Positions 50,751 to 59,076 of a stretch of 64,000 bases of DNA are shown piece after piece (the stretch's first letter is position 1; each line of letters starts with the position of its first letter). The DNA lies in the NCBI RefSeq assembly GCF_018141105.1, contig NZ_CP054839.1, forward strand, positions 6,265,411-6,329,410, written 5' to 3'. The notes beneath the pieces were generated by a model that was not told the DNA's origin, ran no database searches, and saw only the letters and a list, made by a program, of their open reading frames with translations. The position numbers were made by a program, and so were the translations under genes. The stretch comes from Saccharopolyspora erythraea. GTDB lineage: Bacteria > Actinomycetota > Actinomycetes > Mycobacteriales > Pseudonocardiaceae.

Positions 50751-53174
50751 TCAGGCCCGCAGCGAGGTGGTAGCGGAGATGTCGAGGGCGCTCGATCCGA
50801 TGTGCAGGGTATACTCGCCCGGTTCGTGCTGCCAGCCGTCGTCCCAGTAGGCGAGGTCGCGCTCATGCACCGGGACGCGCACCTCCACGGCTTCTCCGGC
50901 TTGGGCGCGGACGGTGGCGAAGCCGACGAGCCAGCGGGCGGGGCGGTCGATGGCGGAGTCGGGTCGGGAGGCGTAGACCTGCACGACGTGCTTGCCAGCT
51001 CGGTTGCCGGTGTTGCGCGCGGTCAGTTCGACCGTGGCGACGCCGTCGGTGATCGGAGTCGTGGTCACATCGGTCAGGCTCCAGGTCGTGTATCCGAGCC
51101 CGTGACCGAACGGGTAGGCCGGTGTCGTCCCGGCGCGCAGCCAGGCGCGGTAGCCGATGTGGACGTCCTCGTCGTAGGCGAGCGCCCCGTCGACAGGAGT
51201 CACGTCGAGAACCGGGACGTCGTCGATCGCGGCCGGCCACGTGGTGGGCAGCCTGCCGCCGGGCTCGCGGGCACCGGTGAGGAGGTCACCGACGGCCGCG
51301 CCGTACTCCTGGCCCGCGAAGTAGTTGAGCACGATCGCCGCGGCCTGCTCCCGCCACGGCAGCAGAACCGGAGCACCTGAGTTGACCAGCACGACCGTGC
51401 GCGGGTTCGCCGCCAGCACCGCGCGCACCAGGTCGTCCTGGCGTCCGGGCAGGTTCAGGTCGGCCCGGTCGTAGCCTTCCGATTCGACGCGGGAGTTCGT
51501 GCCCACCACGACCACCGCGACATCGGCCTCGGCGGCGGCGCGGGAGGCCTCAGCGATGAGCTCGTCGGCGTCCACGTCCGCCGGTTCGGTGCCGATGGTG
51601 ATGCTCAAGGCGTTGCTCAGGCCACCGCCCATCCGCTGCGGGCTGAACTCCACGCGCAGCCGCACGCTGCGCCCGGAGCGGAAATGCACCGGTGCCGACA
51701 CCGCTGGCGGCGACAGGAAGGCTGCGCCGAGGTCGGTCCCGACGGCCTGCGCGGTCTGCTCGGTGAGCAGCCCGCCGTCGACGAGGACGCGCCCGGTGCC
51801 CACCGACGCGAAGCCGATGCGCTGCGGGCCGGATTCGGTCGGCGTGTAGTCGGTTTCGAAGACCAAGGTCGCCAGCTCGCCGATGGGCGCGTCCCCGCCG
51901 AAGTAGACCAGACCGCTGGCCAGCCGATCCTCGGTGAACAGCAGTGCGCCCTCGGCGTCGAGCATCTCGACTCGCGCCCCGGGCTCGCCGGTGACGGGGT
52001 TGCGCATCGCGTCGCGGTCGAGCTCGGCCAGCCCTTCCTGCACGATCGCGCCCAGTGAGTAGGATACCTCGGCGCCCGGGAACGCCGCCCGCATGCCTTC
52101 CAGCGGGGACACGACCCTGTCGGGGAGCACGGTGGCGCTCCCGCCGCCCTGGGTTCGGGCGTGCAGCGCGTTGTGGCCGATCACCGCGATGCGAGCGGGG
52201 TCCGCCAGCGGCAGGATGCCGTCGTTGGCCAGCAGGACGGAGCCCTCCGCCGCGGCCTCCCGGGCGAAGGCGACCCCGTCCTCCGAACGCGCCGGCCGGA
52301 CCGGTTCGAAGCCCTCCAGCGCACCGACCCGAGCCGCCAGGTGCAGGATGCGGCGCACCTTGCGATCGACGACGGCTTCGTCGATGACCCCGCCGCGGAC
52401 CGCCTCGACCAGCGCCTCACCCCACGGCCCGTCCGGGCCCGGCATCACCAGATCCTGCGAGTGCTTCGCGCTCTCCACACTGCGCACAGCCGTCCAGTCG
52501 CCGATCACCACACCGTCGAATCCCCACTCGCTGTTCAGCGGTGTCTCCAGCAGCTCGTTCTCGGTCGCCGTGGCACCGTTGATCGAGTTGTAGGCGCTCA
52601 TCACCAGCCACGCCCGCTCCTGCACCACGGCGTCCTCGAACGCCCGCAGGTAGACCTCCCGCAAGGCGCGTTCGCTCAACCGCACGTCGACGGTGAACCG
52701 GTCGGTCTCGAAGTCGTTGGCCACGTAGTGCTTAGGCGTGGCCCCCACACCGTTGTCCTGCAACCCCCGCACGTAGGCCGCAGCGAGCCGGGCGGTCAGC
52801 AGCGGGTCCTCGCTGAACGCCTCGAAATGCCTGCCGCCCAGCGGAGAGCGGTGCAGGTTGATCGTCGGCCCCAGCACCACGTCCACCCCCTTGCGGCGAG
52901 CTTCGACGGCGGCGATCGCGCCGTAACGCGCAGCGATGCCGGTGTCCCACGCCGATGACAACGAGGTCGCCGACGGCAGGTTCAGCGACGGTGATCGCTC
53001 GTCCCACACCTCACCACGCACCCCGCTCGGACCGTCCGAGACGACCATCCGCCGCAACCCGATCTCCTCGATCGGCCACGTCGTCCAGAAGTCGCGGCCC
53101 GTCAACAACCGGACCTTGTCCTCCAGCCCGAGCTTGCCGACGAGGTCGTCGAGGTGGTCATCGATGGCAGTCAT
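50751..53174 (-). CDS. Beta-glucosidase-type glycoside hydrolase family 3 with PA14 domain
   Basis: An 807-residue GH3 enzyme. The N-terminal catalytic domain shows VVSDGPSGVRGEVWDERSPS, GRHFEAFSEDPLLTARLAAA, ATPKHYVANDFETDRFTVDV and the nucleophile Asp in GFDGVVIGDWTAVRSVESAK. A PA14 domain (about residues 400-530) interrupts the C-terminal sandwich, and a fibronectin-III-like domain ends the protein (NTGNRAGKHVVQVYASRPDS). There is no signal peptide. GH3 enzymes remove terminal beta-linked sugars. The ATG at 53174 has GGGGAG. As last gene of the GPH-LacI-sulfatase operon, it probably finishes breakdown of an imported desulfated oligosaccharide. Confidence 0.92.
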   Translation of the reverse strand: MTAIDDHLDDLVGKLGLEDKVRLLTGRDFWTTWPIEEIGLRRMVVSDGPSGVRGEVWDERSPSLNLPSATSLSSAWDTGIAARYGAIAAVEARRKGVDVVLGPTINLHRSPLGGRHFEAFSEDPLLTARLAAAYVRGLQDNGVGATPKHYVANDFETDRFTVDVRLSERALREVYLRAFEDAVVQERAWLVMSAYNSINGATATENELLETPLNSEWGFDGVVIGDWTAVRSVESAKHSQDLVMPGPDGPWGEALVEAVRGGVIDEAVVDRKVRRILHLAARVGALEGFEPVRPARSEDGVAFAREAAAEGSVLLANDGILPLADPARIAVIGHNALHARTQGGGSATVLPDRVVSPLEGMRAAFPGAEVSYSLGAIVQEGLAELDRDAMRNPVTGEPGARVEMLDAEGALLFTEDRLASGLVYFGGDAPIGELATLVFETDYTPTESGPQRIGFASVGTGRVLVDGGLLTEQTAQAVGTDLGAAFLSPPAVSAPVHFRSGRSVRLRVEFSPQRMGGGLSNALSITIGTEPADVDADELIAEASRAAAEADVAVVVVGTNSRVESEGYDRADLNLPGRQDDLVRAVLAANPRTVVLVNSGAPVLLPWREQAAAIVLNYFAGQEYGAAVGDLLTGAREPGGRLPTTWPAAIDDVPVLDVTPVDGALAYDEDVHIGYRAWLRAGTTPAYPFGHGLGYTTWSLTDVTTTPITDGVATVELTARNTGNRAGKHVVQVYASRPDSAIDRPARWLVGFATVRAQAGEAVEVRVPVHERDLAYWDDGWQHEPGEYTLHIGSSALDISATTSLRA

Positions 53175-53199
53175 GCGCTGTTCTCCCCTCTGTTGAACG

Positions 53200-54708
53200 T
53201 CAGTTCGTCGCACGGATACCTGCGACGTACTTCTCCACCCTGGCCAGCATGTCGGCGTCGTGCGGGCCCCACTGCGGCTGCGGCGTGCCTGGCCCGGTGT
53301 AGGGCTCATCGGCGTAGTGCCCCTGGTATTCGGCCAGTTTCGCCTCCAGATCGCGGCGGATCTCGGCGTGCGCGGGATCCTCGGCGAGGTTGTTCAGCTC
53401 GGCCGGGTCGTCGCGGAGGTCGTAGAGCTCCCACTCGGGTTCGGAGATCCGCTCCGAGGCGCCGGGCACGCCCATTCCGGCGCCGTAGTAGTGGATGAGC
53501 TTGTGGTCGGCGGTGCGGATGCCGTAGTGGGCGGGGGCGCTGTGGATGGGATCGTCGTGCTCCCAGTACCGGTAGTAGACGGCGTCCGGCCAGTCGGTGA
53601 CCTGTTCGCCGCGCAGCAGCGGGAGGAAGCTACGGCCCTGCGCCGCAGGCAGCACATCTGCGGCGTCGAGGCCACAGGCGTCCAGGAACGTCGGCGCGAA
53701 GTCGGCGTTGGTGATGATCTGCTCGCACCGGCTTCCTGCGGCGATCTGCGCGGGCCAGCGGATGAGCATCGGCATCTGCAGCGACTGGTCGAACATCAGC
53801 CGTTTGTCGAACCAGCCGTGGTCCCCCAGGAAGAAGCCCTGGTCGGAGGTGTAGACAACGAGCGTGTTCGCGGCGAGTCCGGTGTCGTCGAGGTGGTTGA
53901 GCAGGCGTCCGACGTTGTCGTCGATGGACTGGATGCACTGCAGGTAGTCGCGCATGTAGATCTGGTATTTCCAGCGCATCCGCGCCTCGCGGTTCTCCGG
54001 ACCGCGCAGGTGTTCGGGGACGTCAGACTTGAGGTCGTCGGCGCCCAGGTCGTCGGCGATGGTCATGTGCACCCCGCGCACGGCCTTGCTGCGGGTGGCG
54101 TGGTCGTCGAAGAACGTCTCGGGCTCGGGGATGGCGCCGTCGGCGTAGAGGTGCCGGTGCTTCTCGTCCGGGACCCACGGCCGGTGCGGTGCCTTGTGGT
54201 GCACCATCAGGCAGAAGGGCTTGTCCTGGCCGCGGTTGTCGATCCAGTCGATGGCCTGGTCGGTGACGATGTCGGTGGCGTAGCCCGGCGCCGTCGAGGC
54301 GCCATCGGCGTCGATCATCTCGGGGTGGACGTAGTCGCCTTGCCCGGGGAAGATCCTCCAGTCGTCGAACCCGCGCGGCAGCGAGGTCCCGTGTTCGCCG
54401 AGGTGCCACTTGCCGAACAGCGCTGTGGCGTAACCATGGTCCCGCAAAGCTTCGACGAACGTCGGTACCCGGTAGTCCATTTCGGTCCAGATGGACGAGA
54501 CTCCGTTGATGTGGCTGTAGGTGCCGGTGAGGATCGTCGCGCGGGAGGGACTGCAGATCGCGTTGGTGCAGTACGTCGCGTCCATCCGCATGCCCTCATC
54601 GGCGATCCGGTCCAGGTGCGGGGTCTTGTTGACGTGACTGCCGTAGGCCGAGATCGCGTGCGCCGCGTGGTCGTCGGACATGATGAAGACGATGTTCGTG
54701 CGTGCCAT
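53200..54708 (-). CDS. Sulfatase (type I, formylglycine-dependent)
   Basis: A 502-residue alkaline-phosphatase-superfamily sulfatase. NIVFIMSDDHAAHAISAYGS supplies metal-binding Asp residues, AICSPSRATILTGTYSHING holds the CxPxR signature whose Cys becomes formylglycine, and FGKWHLGEHGTSLPRGFDDW and TSDQGFFLGDHGWFDKRLMF follow. There is no signal peptide, so it probably acts inside the cell. The ATG at 54708 has AGGAA upstream; an ATG at 54735 would add 9 residues. It lies between LacI and GH3, so its substrate is likely a sulfated glycoside. No formylglycine-generating enzyme gene is in view. Confidence 0.92.
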   Translation of the reverse strand: MARTNIVFIMSDDHAAHAISAYGSHVNKTPHLDRIADEGMRMDATYCTNAICSPSRATILTGTYSHINGVSSIWTEMDYRVPTFVEALRDHGYATALFGKWHLGEHGTSLPRGFDDWRIFPGQGDYVHPEMIDADGASTAPGYATDIVTDQAIDWIDNRGQDKPFCLMVHHKAPHRPWVPDEKHRHLYADGAIPEPETFFDDHATRSKAVRGVHMTIADDLGADDLKSDVPEHLRGPENREARMRWKYQIYMRDYLQCIQSIDDNVGRLLNHLDDTGLAANTLVVYTSDQGFFLGDHGWFDKRLMFDQSLQMPMLIRWPAQIAAGSRCEQIITNADFAPTFLDACGLDAADVLPAAQGRSFLPLLRGEQVTDWPDAVYYRYWEHDDPIHSAPAHYGIRTADHKLIHYYGAGMGVPGASERISEPEWELYDLRDDPAELNNLAEDPAHAEIRRDLEAKLAEYQGHYADEPYTGPGTPQPQWGPHDADMLARVEKYVAGIRATN

Positions 54709-54742
54709 CGGTTCCTGCTTTCTCTGGTTGGTCATCGCGCCG

Positions 54743-55774
54743 TCAGGAGGCGTCCAGCTCGGGTTCGAGCACGAGGTGTCCGTGCGGACCGCCGCGGACT
54801 TCCTGCATCAGCAGCCGTGCGCTCTGCGCTCCCGCCCGTTCCAGGGGGAGGCGCGAGTAAGCGAGGTTGGGCCAGATCCGCGGCGAGGGCGTTCCGCCCG
54901 CCATCGCGCCGACGAAGATTCCATCGGCGCGCACCTGGGCCGTCGACATCACCGCTTCCACGTCCGCACCCCACGAGCACACCACGGCGACCGCGTCCGA
55001 CTCCTCGTGCGTCGCCGCGATGGCGGCGCCGACCCGCTCGGCGACCTCGCGCGCGTAGTCGTCGGCGTGCGGGGATGTTTCGAACTCCCGCAACCGCGCG
55101 CTGGTCAGGCCGGTCGAGACGATCCCGAGGGACAGCGAGGGGTGCTCGGCGAGCGCGCGCAGCACCGCCTGTTCCCGCTGCCGGTTGGCGCGCGACGGGA
55201 CCTCCGGCTGGACGTGCAGCACGACGCGGAAACCGCGGGCGGCGACGTGCTCGATCATCTGCCGCGCACCAAGAGCGTAGTCGAAGTCCACTGTGGAGTA
55301 GGAAGCGCCGTCCGCGGCTGGGCCGCAGTCGAGCGCGACGAACGGCAGACCCTCCAACCGTGAAGCTTCGGCAAAGGCATGCGGTACCGCTTCGTCGTCG
55401 TGCCCGACGAACACGATGCCGTCGAGCCTGCCGCTGCGGTAGTCCGCGAGGTAGGCCCCGCTGGAGGGATCGGAGAGGATGGTGAGGTGCATCCGCTCCT
55501 CGGCGAGTGCGGCGCTTGCTCCCTGCACGATCGCCGCGAAACGCGGATTGGTGAGAGGTTTGGTCACCAGCATCCCGACGATGTTGCTGGAGCGGGAGCG
55601 CAGCGACCGGGCGACGCTGTTGGGGATGTAGCCGAGCTCCTTGGCGATGCGCCGCACTCGTGCCCGGGTTTCGGCCGACAGCACCACCTTCGAGGAGTCG
55701 TTGAGGGCGTAGGACACCGTCGAGACCGACACGCCGGCGCGCTCGGCGATGTCCTTCAGAGTCGGACGCATCAT
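54743..55774 (-). CDS. LacI-family regulator of the sulfatase/GH3 operon
   Basis: A 343-residue LacI/GalR protein: LKDIAERAGVSVSTVSYALN helix-turn-helix, hinge TRARVRRIAKELGYIPNSVA, effector domain from about residue 60 (NIVGMLVTKPLTNPRFAAIV; DGIVFVGHDDEAVPHAFAEA; GGTPSPRIWPNLAYSRLPLE). It overlaps the transporter stop by 4 bp and is cotranscribed with the genes it probably represses. The twin palindromes at 57232-57264 before the transporter are its likely targets. Confidence 0.9.
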   Translation of the reverse strand: MMRPTLKDIAERAGVSVSTVSYALNDSSKVVLSAETRARVRRIAKELGYIPNSVARSLRSRSSNIVGMLVTKPLTNPRFAAIVQGASAALAEERMHLTILSDPSSGAYLADYRSGRLDGIVFVGHDDEAVPHAFAEASRLEGLPFVALDCGPAADGASYSTVDFDYALGARQMIEHVAARGFRVVLHVQPEVPSRANRQREQAVLRALAEHPSLSLGIVSTGLTSARLREFETSPHADDYAREVAERVGAAIAATHEESDAVAVVCSWGADVEAVMSTAQVRADGIFVGAMAGGTPSPRIWPNLAYSRLPLERAGAQSARLLMQEVRGGPHGHLVLEPELDAS

Positions 55775-57186
55775 GCCTCCCGCTTTCGCGCGGCGTGCCG
55801 GGCGTCGAGCTCGGCGGTCTGCGCGGCGACGCGGGCCCGGTTGAGCGGGAACAGCATCAGCACGGCAGCAGCAACGGCGAACAGCACCCCGGGCACCAGG
55901 GTCGCGAGCGCGTAGATCCCCTCGACGGTGGAGTCGCTCTGGACGGGCATGCCGCTCTGGAACCCGACGAACGCCAGGGCGTAGCCACCGATGCCGCCGG
56001 AGACGGCCTGGCCCACCTTGCGAGCCCAGGTGTTGATCGAGTAGATGGACCCGTCGTCGCGGTCACCGCTGCGCATCTCCTCGGAGTCGATGACGTCGGC
56101 GATGACGGCCCAGACCAGCAGGTTGTAGAACCCGATCCCGAAGCCCGCCAGCAGGTTCAGCGCGACGAAGACCCACGGGTCGGTGACCCGCAGCGCGAAA
56201 AGCAGGAGGTAGACGACCGCTGCGCCGAGCAGCGCTGCGATGAGCACTTCCTTCTTGCCGAACCGAGAGGCGATGCGCGCGGCGACGGGTGCCAGGAGGA
56301 GACCAGGCACGTACATCGCCAGCTGCGACGGTCCGGACATCGCGCCGTTGTTGAAGTGGTAGAGCCACAGGTAGGCGGCCATCGTCGACAGGAACAAGCT
56401 CGCCAGCATGATGATGATGTTCGACGCGATCACCACGAGCAGCGGGCGGCTTCCGGCGAGGACGCGAAGCAGACGGCCGAAGCCGCGTCGCTCGGTCGGC
56501 TCCGGTGCCTCGACGCGCTCGCGCACTCCGGCGTGGCACAGGAAGTAGAACAACGCCGCGCACGCCGAGAACACGAGCGCGGTGGCGAAGAACCGGAACG
56601 GCACGATCTGCGACCTGCCGTCGACCATCCCGTAGATGAGAAGCGGCGGCACCAGGGACACGATCAGCCCGGCGCTGTTGGCCCCGAACCCGCGAAACAC
56701 CGACAGCGATGCTCGGTGGCTCGGATCCTCGCTGATGACCGAGACCATCGAGCCGTAGGAGATGTTCGTCGTCGTGTAGAAGATCGACCCCCACACGAGG
56801 TAGGTCACCGCCGCATAGCCGAGCTTGACCGGGTAATCCCAGTCGGCGATGAACGGCGCGTACATGAACGTGCTCGCCACCGCCACGGGGATCGCCATCC
56901 GAGCGATCCAGGGCCGGAAACGACCGCCTCGACTCGGAGCGTGCCGGTCGAGGAAGCGGCCCCAGCCGACGTCGGTGAACGCGTCGATCAGCCTGGCGAT
57001 CAGGAAGACGGTCCCCACGTGCGCGGCGTTGAGCCCGGCGACGTTGGTGTAGTACACGGTCAGGTACGCCGAGGCGAAGATGAAGGTGAAGTCGTTGCCG
57101 AGGTCGCCGAACAGGTAGCCGACGCGATCGCGCCACCCGAAGGCGCGCACCGCCTGGCGCTGTTGTGCGGCGTGCACATTGGTCAT
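55771..57186 (-). CDS. GPH-family sugar symporter (MelB-like)
   Basis: A 471-residue transporter with about 12 helices. GPH landmarks: GYLFGDLGNDFTFIFASAYL, IARLIDAFTDVGWGRFLDRH (the Asp-rich loop after helix 2), RFRPWIARMAIPVAVAST and DVIDSEEMRSGDRDDGSIYS. It imports glycosides or uronides with Na+ or H+. The ATG at 57186 was preferred because GGAGAGG lies 9 nt upstream; an ATG at 57204 is possible. It is the first gene of the operon, so the imported sugar is presumably desulfated and hydrolysed by the enzymes that follow. Confidence 0.9.
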   Translation of the reverse strand: MTNVHAAQQRQAVRAFGWRDRVGYLFGDLGNDFTFIFASAYLTVYYTNVAGLNAAHVGTVFLIARLIDAFTDVGWGRFLDRHAPSRGGRFRPWIARMAIPVAVASTFMYAPFIADWDYPVKLGYAAVTYLVWGSIFYTTTNISYGSMVSVISEDPSHRASLSVFRGFGANSAGLIVSLVPPLLIYGMVDGRSQIVPFRFFATALVFSACAALFYFLCHAGVRERVEAPEPTERRGFGRLLRVLAGSRPLLVVIASNIIIMLASLFLSTMAAYLWLYHFNNGAMSGPSQLAMYVPGLLLAPVAARIASRFGKKEVLIAALLGAAVVYLLLFALRVTDPWVFVALNLLAGFGIGFYNLLVWAVIADVIDSEEMRSGDRDDGSIYSINTWARKVGQAVSGGIGGYALAFVGFQSGMPVQSDSTVEGIYALATLVPGVLFAVAAAVLMLFPLNRARVAAQTAELDARHAARKREA

Positions 57187-57231
57187 CTGCGGAGCCCTCT
57201 CCATTGAGTCAGCTCCCGTGAACCTAGGTAC

Positions 57232-57264
57232 TCAAACGTTTGAGCACAAAGCTCAATCGTTTGA
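57232..57264. promoter_or_regulatory. Twin LacI operators before the GPH-LacI-sulfatase-GH3 operon
   Basis: TCAAACGTTTGA (57232-57243, within the perfect palindrome CTCAAACGTTTGAG) and TCAATCGTTTGA (57253-57264, one mismatch). Their starts are 21 bp apart, about two helical turns, so two dimers would sit on the same face of DNA. They match the AANCGNTT-type core of many LacI-family operators. Confidence 0.78.
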
Positions 57265-57349
57265 TGCCCGCCTTCCCGGTGTTTTCCGAACTGTTGAGTA
57301 GACGATCACCTGACGGGAAGCGATCGCCCTGCGCAGCCGGCGGGAATCC

Positions 57350-57640
57350 TGACGGTGTCTCGTCGCGGCGGCCGGCGACCTCTCGATCCTCGGACTCCTC
57401 CTCGGCATTCGACAACTGGACCTGGCCGGCGCAGCACCGGCGCACCTGCGGCCGGCCCGCCGACTCCTGATCTTCGCCAGCGCGGTCACGCTGGCCTTGA
57501 ACGTGGCTGACCTCGCGTAGCCGGCGAGTACGGCGAGGCCGCGTTCGACGCCGTAGGCCCGGTGTAGCTGATCGAGTGGGCCGAGGTCGGCCGGGATCTG
57601 CTGAGGGCGCTGACTGTCGCATCTCGGCCGAACGACACGA
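57350..57640 (+). pseudogene. DUF2637-like (conjugative element) gene remnant
   Basis: In pieces of two frames the sequence reads LVAAAGDLSILGLLLGIRQL, ALNVADLA, then VAGEYGEAAFDAVGPV, a stop, and WAEVGRDLLRALT. This pattern is typical of DUF2637 membrane proteins on actinomycete integrative conjugative elements (AICEs). Two stops and a frame change show it is dead. No integrase, Rep or attachment site is recognisable nearby. Confidence 0.6.
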
Positions 57641-57644
57641 AGCC

Positions 57645-58126
57645 TGCCGCCTACGGCGACAAGGTGACCGTGGTACCGCAGGACGAGCACGGCCCGCTCG
57701 ACCTGCCGAAGTGGCTGCCGACCGCGGGCTCCGCAACGAAGATCTGCTGCTGACCGAAGGACTCCTCGCCGCGATAGAACGCCAGTACTCGGAATACCTG
57801 CCCGGGCAGTTGCGCACCGAGCGGTTCGTACCCAAGGAGAATCACAAGCCCACCGCACACAGCCGTTCCAGCTCGAGTCCAGGCGCTCGGTCCAGATGGT
57901 GGAAGTAGCGCCGGACGAGTCCATGTTGGACGCGATCACCGCGCCGGGGTGAACGTGCTGCCCTCGTGCCGGATGGACGTCTGTGGGACCTGCGAGACCA
58001 CGATCCTCGCGGGCCGAGCCGGACCACCGTGACTCGCTGCTCGATGACGACGAGCGCGCCGCAGCGGACCACATGTTCGTCTGCGCGCCGAGTTCGCTGT
58101 CCGACCGACTCGCCCTGGGCCTGTGA
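57645..58126 (+). pseudogene. Remnant of a phthalate-dioxygenase-reductase-like (VanB-type) gene
   Basis: Fragments in shifting frames follow the C-terminal half of VanB-type reductases: YGDKVTVVPQDEHGPLDLPK, GLLAAIERQYSEYLPGQLRT with ERFVPKE, then the plant-type ferredoxin domain SCRMDVCGTCETTILAG (three cluster Cys), EPDHRDSLLDDDERAAADHM and FVCAPSS (fourth Cys). At least three frame changes are needed. The FMN-binding half is missing. It adjoins the DUF2637 remnant, so the two were probably brought together by deletion. Confidence 0.7.
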
Positions 58127-58316
58127 CCAGTCTCTTTGCCGGAAAGCTCGCCATGACCACTCCACGCTGCCCTCCAACCGAATGGTGCGACTGGATGGCG
58201 GGGAGCTCCTGATTGGAACCGAGCCGATCGGACTCGGCCTGGTCGCAGCCGGGCCGTCCCGCAGGAAGGGGCACAGCATCCGTGCTCGGTAGGAGTTGAC
58301 AGCTCCATGCCACAGG

Positions 58317-58340
58317 CATATAACACTCTTCATTTATATG
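58317..58340. promoter_or_regulatory. Putative PadR operator
   Basis: CATATAA and TTATATG are perfect 7-bp arms separated by 10 bp, ending 31 bp before the PadR-type start. AT-rich inverted repeats near their own promoter are common targets of PadR regulators. Confidence 0.5.
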
Positions 58341-58371
58341 ACGACTCACACATCGAGTCCGTGAGGGTGGC

Positions 58372-58962
58372 ATGAAGTTCGAGCACGTGATCCTGGGCCT
58401 GCTGTCCTGGCGACCGTTCAGCGGCTATGAGCTGGGCAAGTACCTGGAGCGAGAGGGACGTTTCATCCGCTCCAAGGTGCACTTGAGCCAGATCTACCGG
58501 CTGCTGTCCCGCATGGTCGATTCGGGGTGGGTCTGTTACGAGGTCCAGGCGAACGACGGGCGTCCCGACTCGAAGATCTACCGGCTCACCGAGATCGGGG
58601 AGCAGGTGCTGCGGGAGTGGGTAGCGAGCCCCTACGAGCCGCCCAGCAAGTTCACCGACTCGGAATTCCTCGTGCGGTTCCACTACGGGGGCCCGCTCGA
58701 CCGCGCGGCCCTGCTCCGCCTGGTGCGCACCGAGCTCGAGACCCGCAAGGCGGAAGTCTCGCTGTATCGCGACCGGGACCGATCCGTCGGTCCGATGCAG
58801 CCGATCGACGGCGTGGACGAGGCGCTCGCCCAGCGGTTGGGCGATCTCATCCACGAGCAGGGCGCCGCGGGCATGGATCTGTGGATCAACTGGCTGGAAC
58901 GCGTGCTCGCCGAGCTGGAGTCCGAGGCGACCGCCACGCAGCCCGATAGCGGCCACCGGTGA
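58372..58962 (+). CDS. PadR-family transcriptional regulator
   Basis: A 196-residue regulator with the PadR winged helix (VILGLLSWRPFSGYELGKYL; VHLSQIYRLLSRMVDSGWVC; SKIYRLTEIGEQVLREWVAS) and a C-terminal helical dimerisation domain (about 95-190). It precedes, on the same strand, an MFS transporter and sulfatase genes that it may control. The ligand is unknown. The frame is well conserved from the first Met. Confidence 0.9.
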   Translation: MKFEHVILGLLSWRPFSGYELGKYLEREGRFIRSKVHLSQIYRLLSRMVDSGWVCYEVQANDGRPDSKIYRLTEIGEQVLREWVASPYEPPSKFTDSEFLVRFHYGGPLDRAALLRLVRTELETRKAEVSLYRDRDRSVGPMQPIDGVDEALAQRLGDLIHEQGAAGMDLWINWLERVLAELESEATATQPDSGHR

Positions 58963-59076
58963 ACGCGATCGTCCGCGCGCTCAGCGCCAACGGAAGGCCT
59001 CCTGCCATCGTCCACATTCGACTATCAGTGAGCTGATTTCCAAAAGATTCCCTGCAGTGTGGCCGAGGAGGCAACG

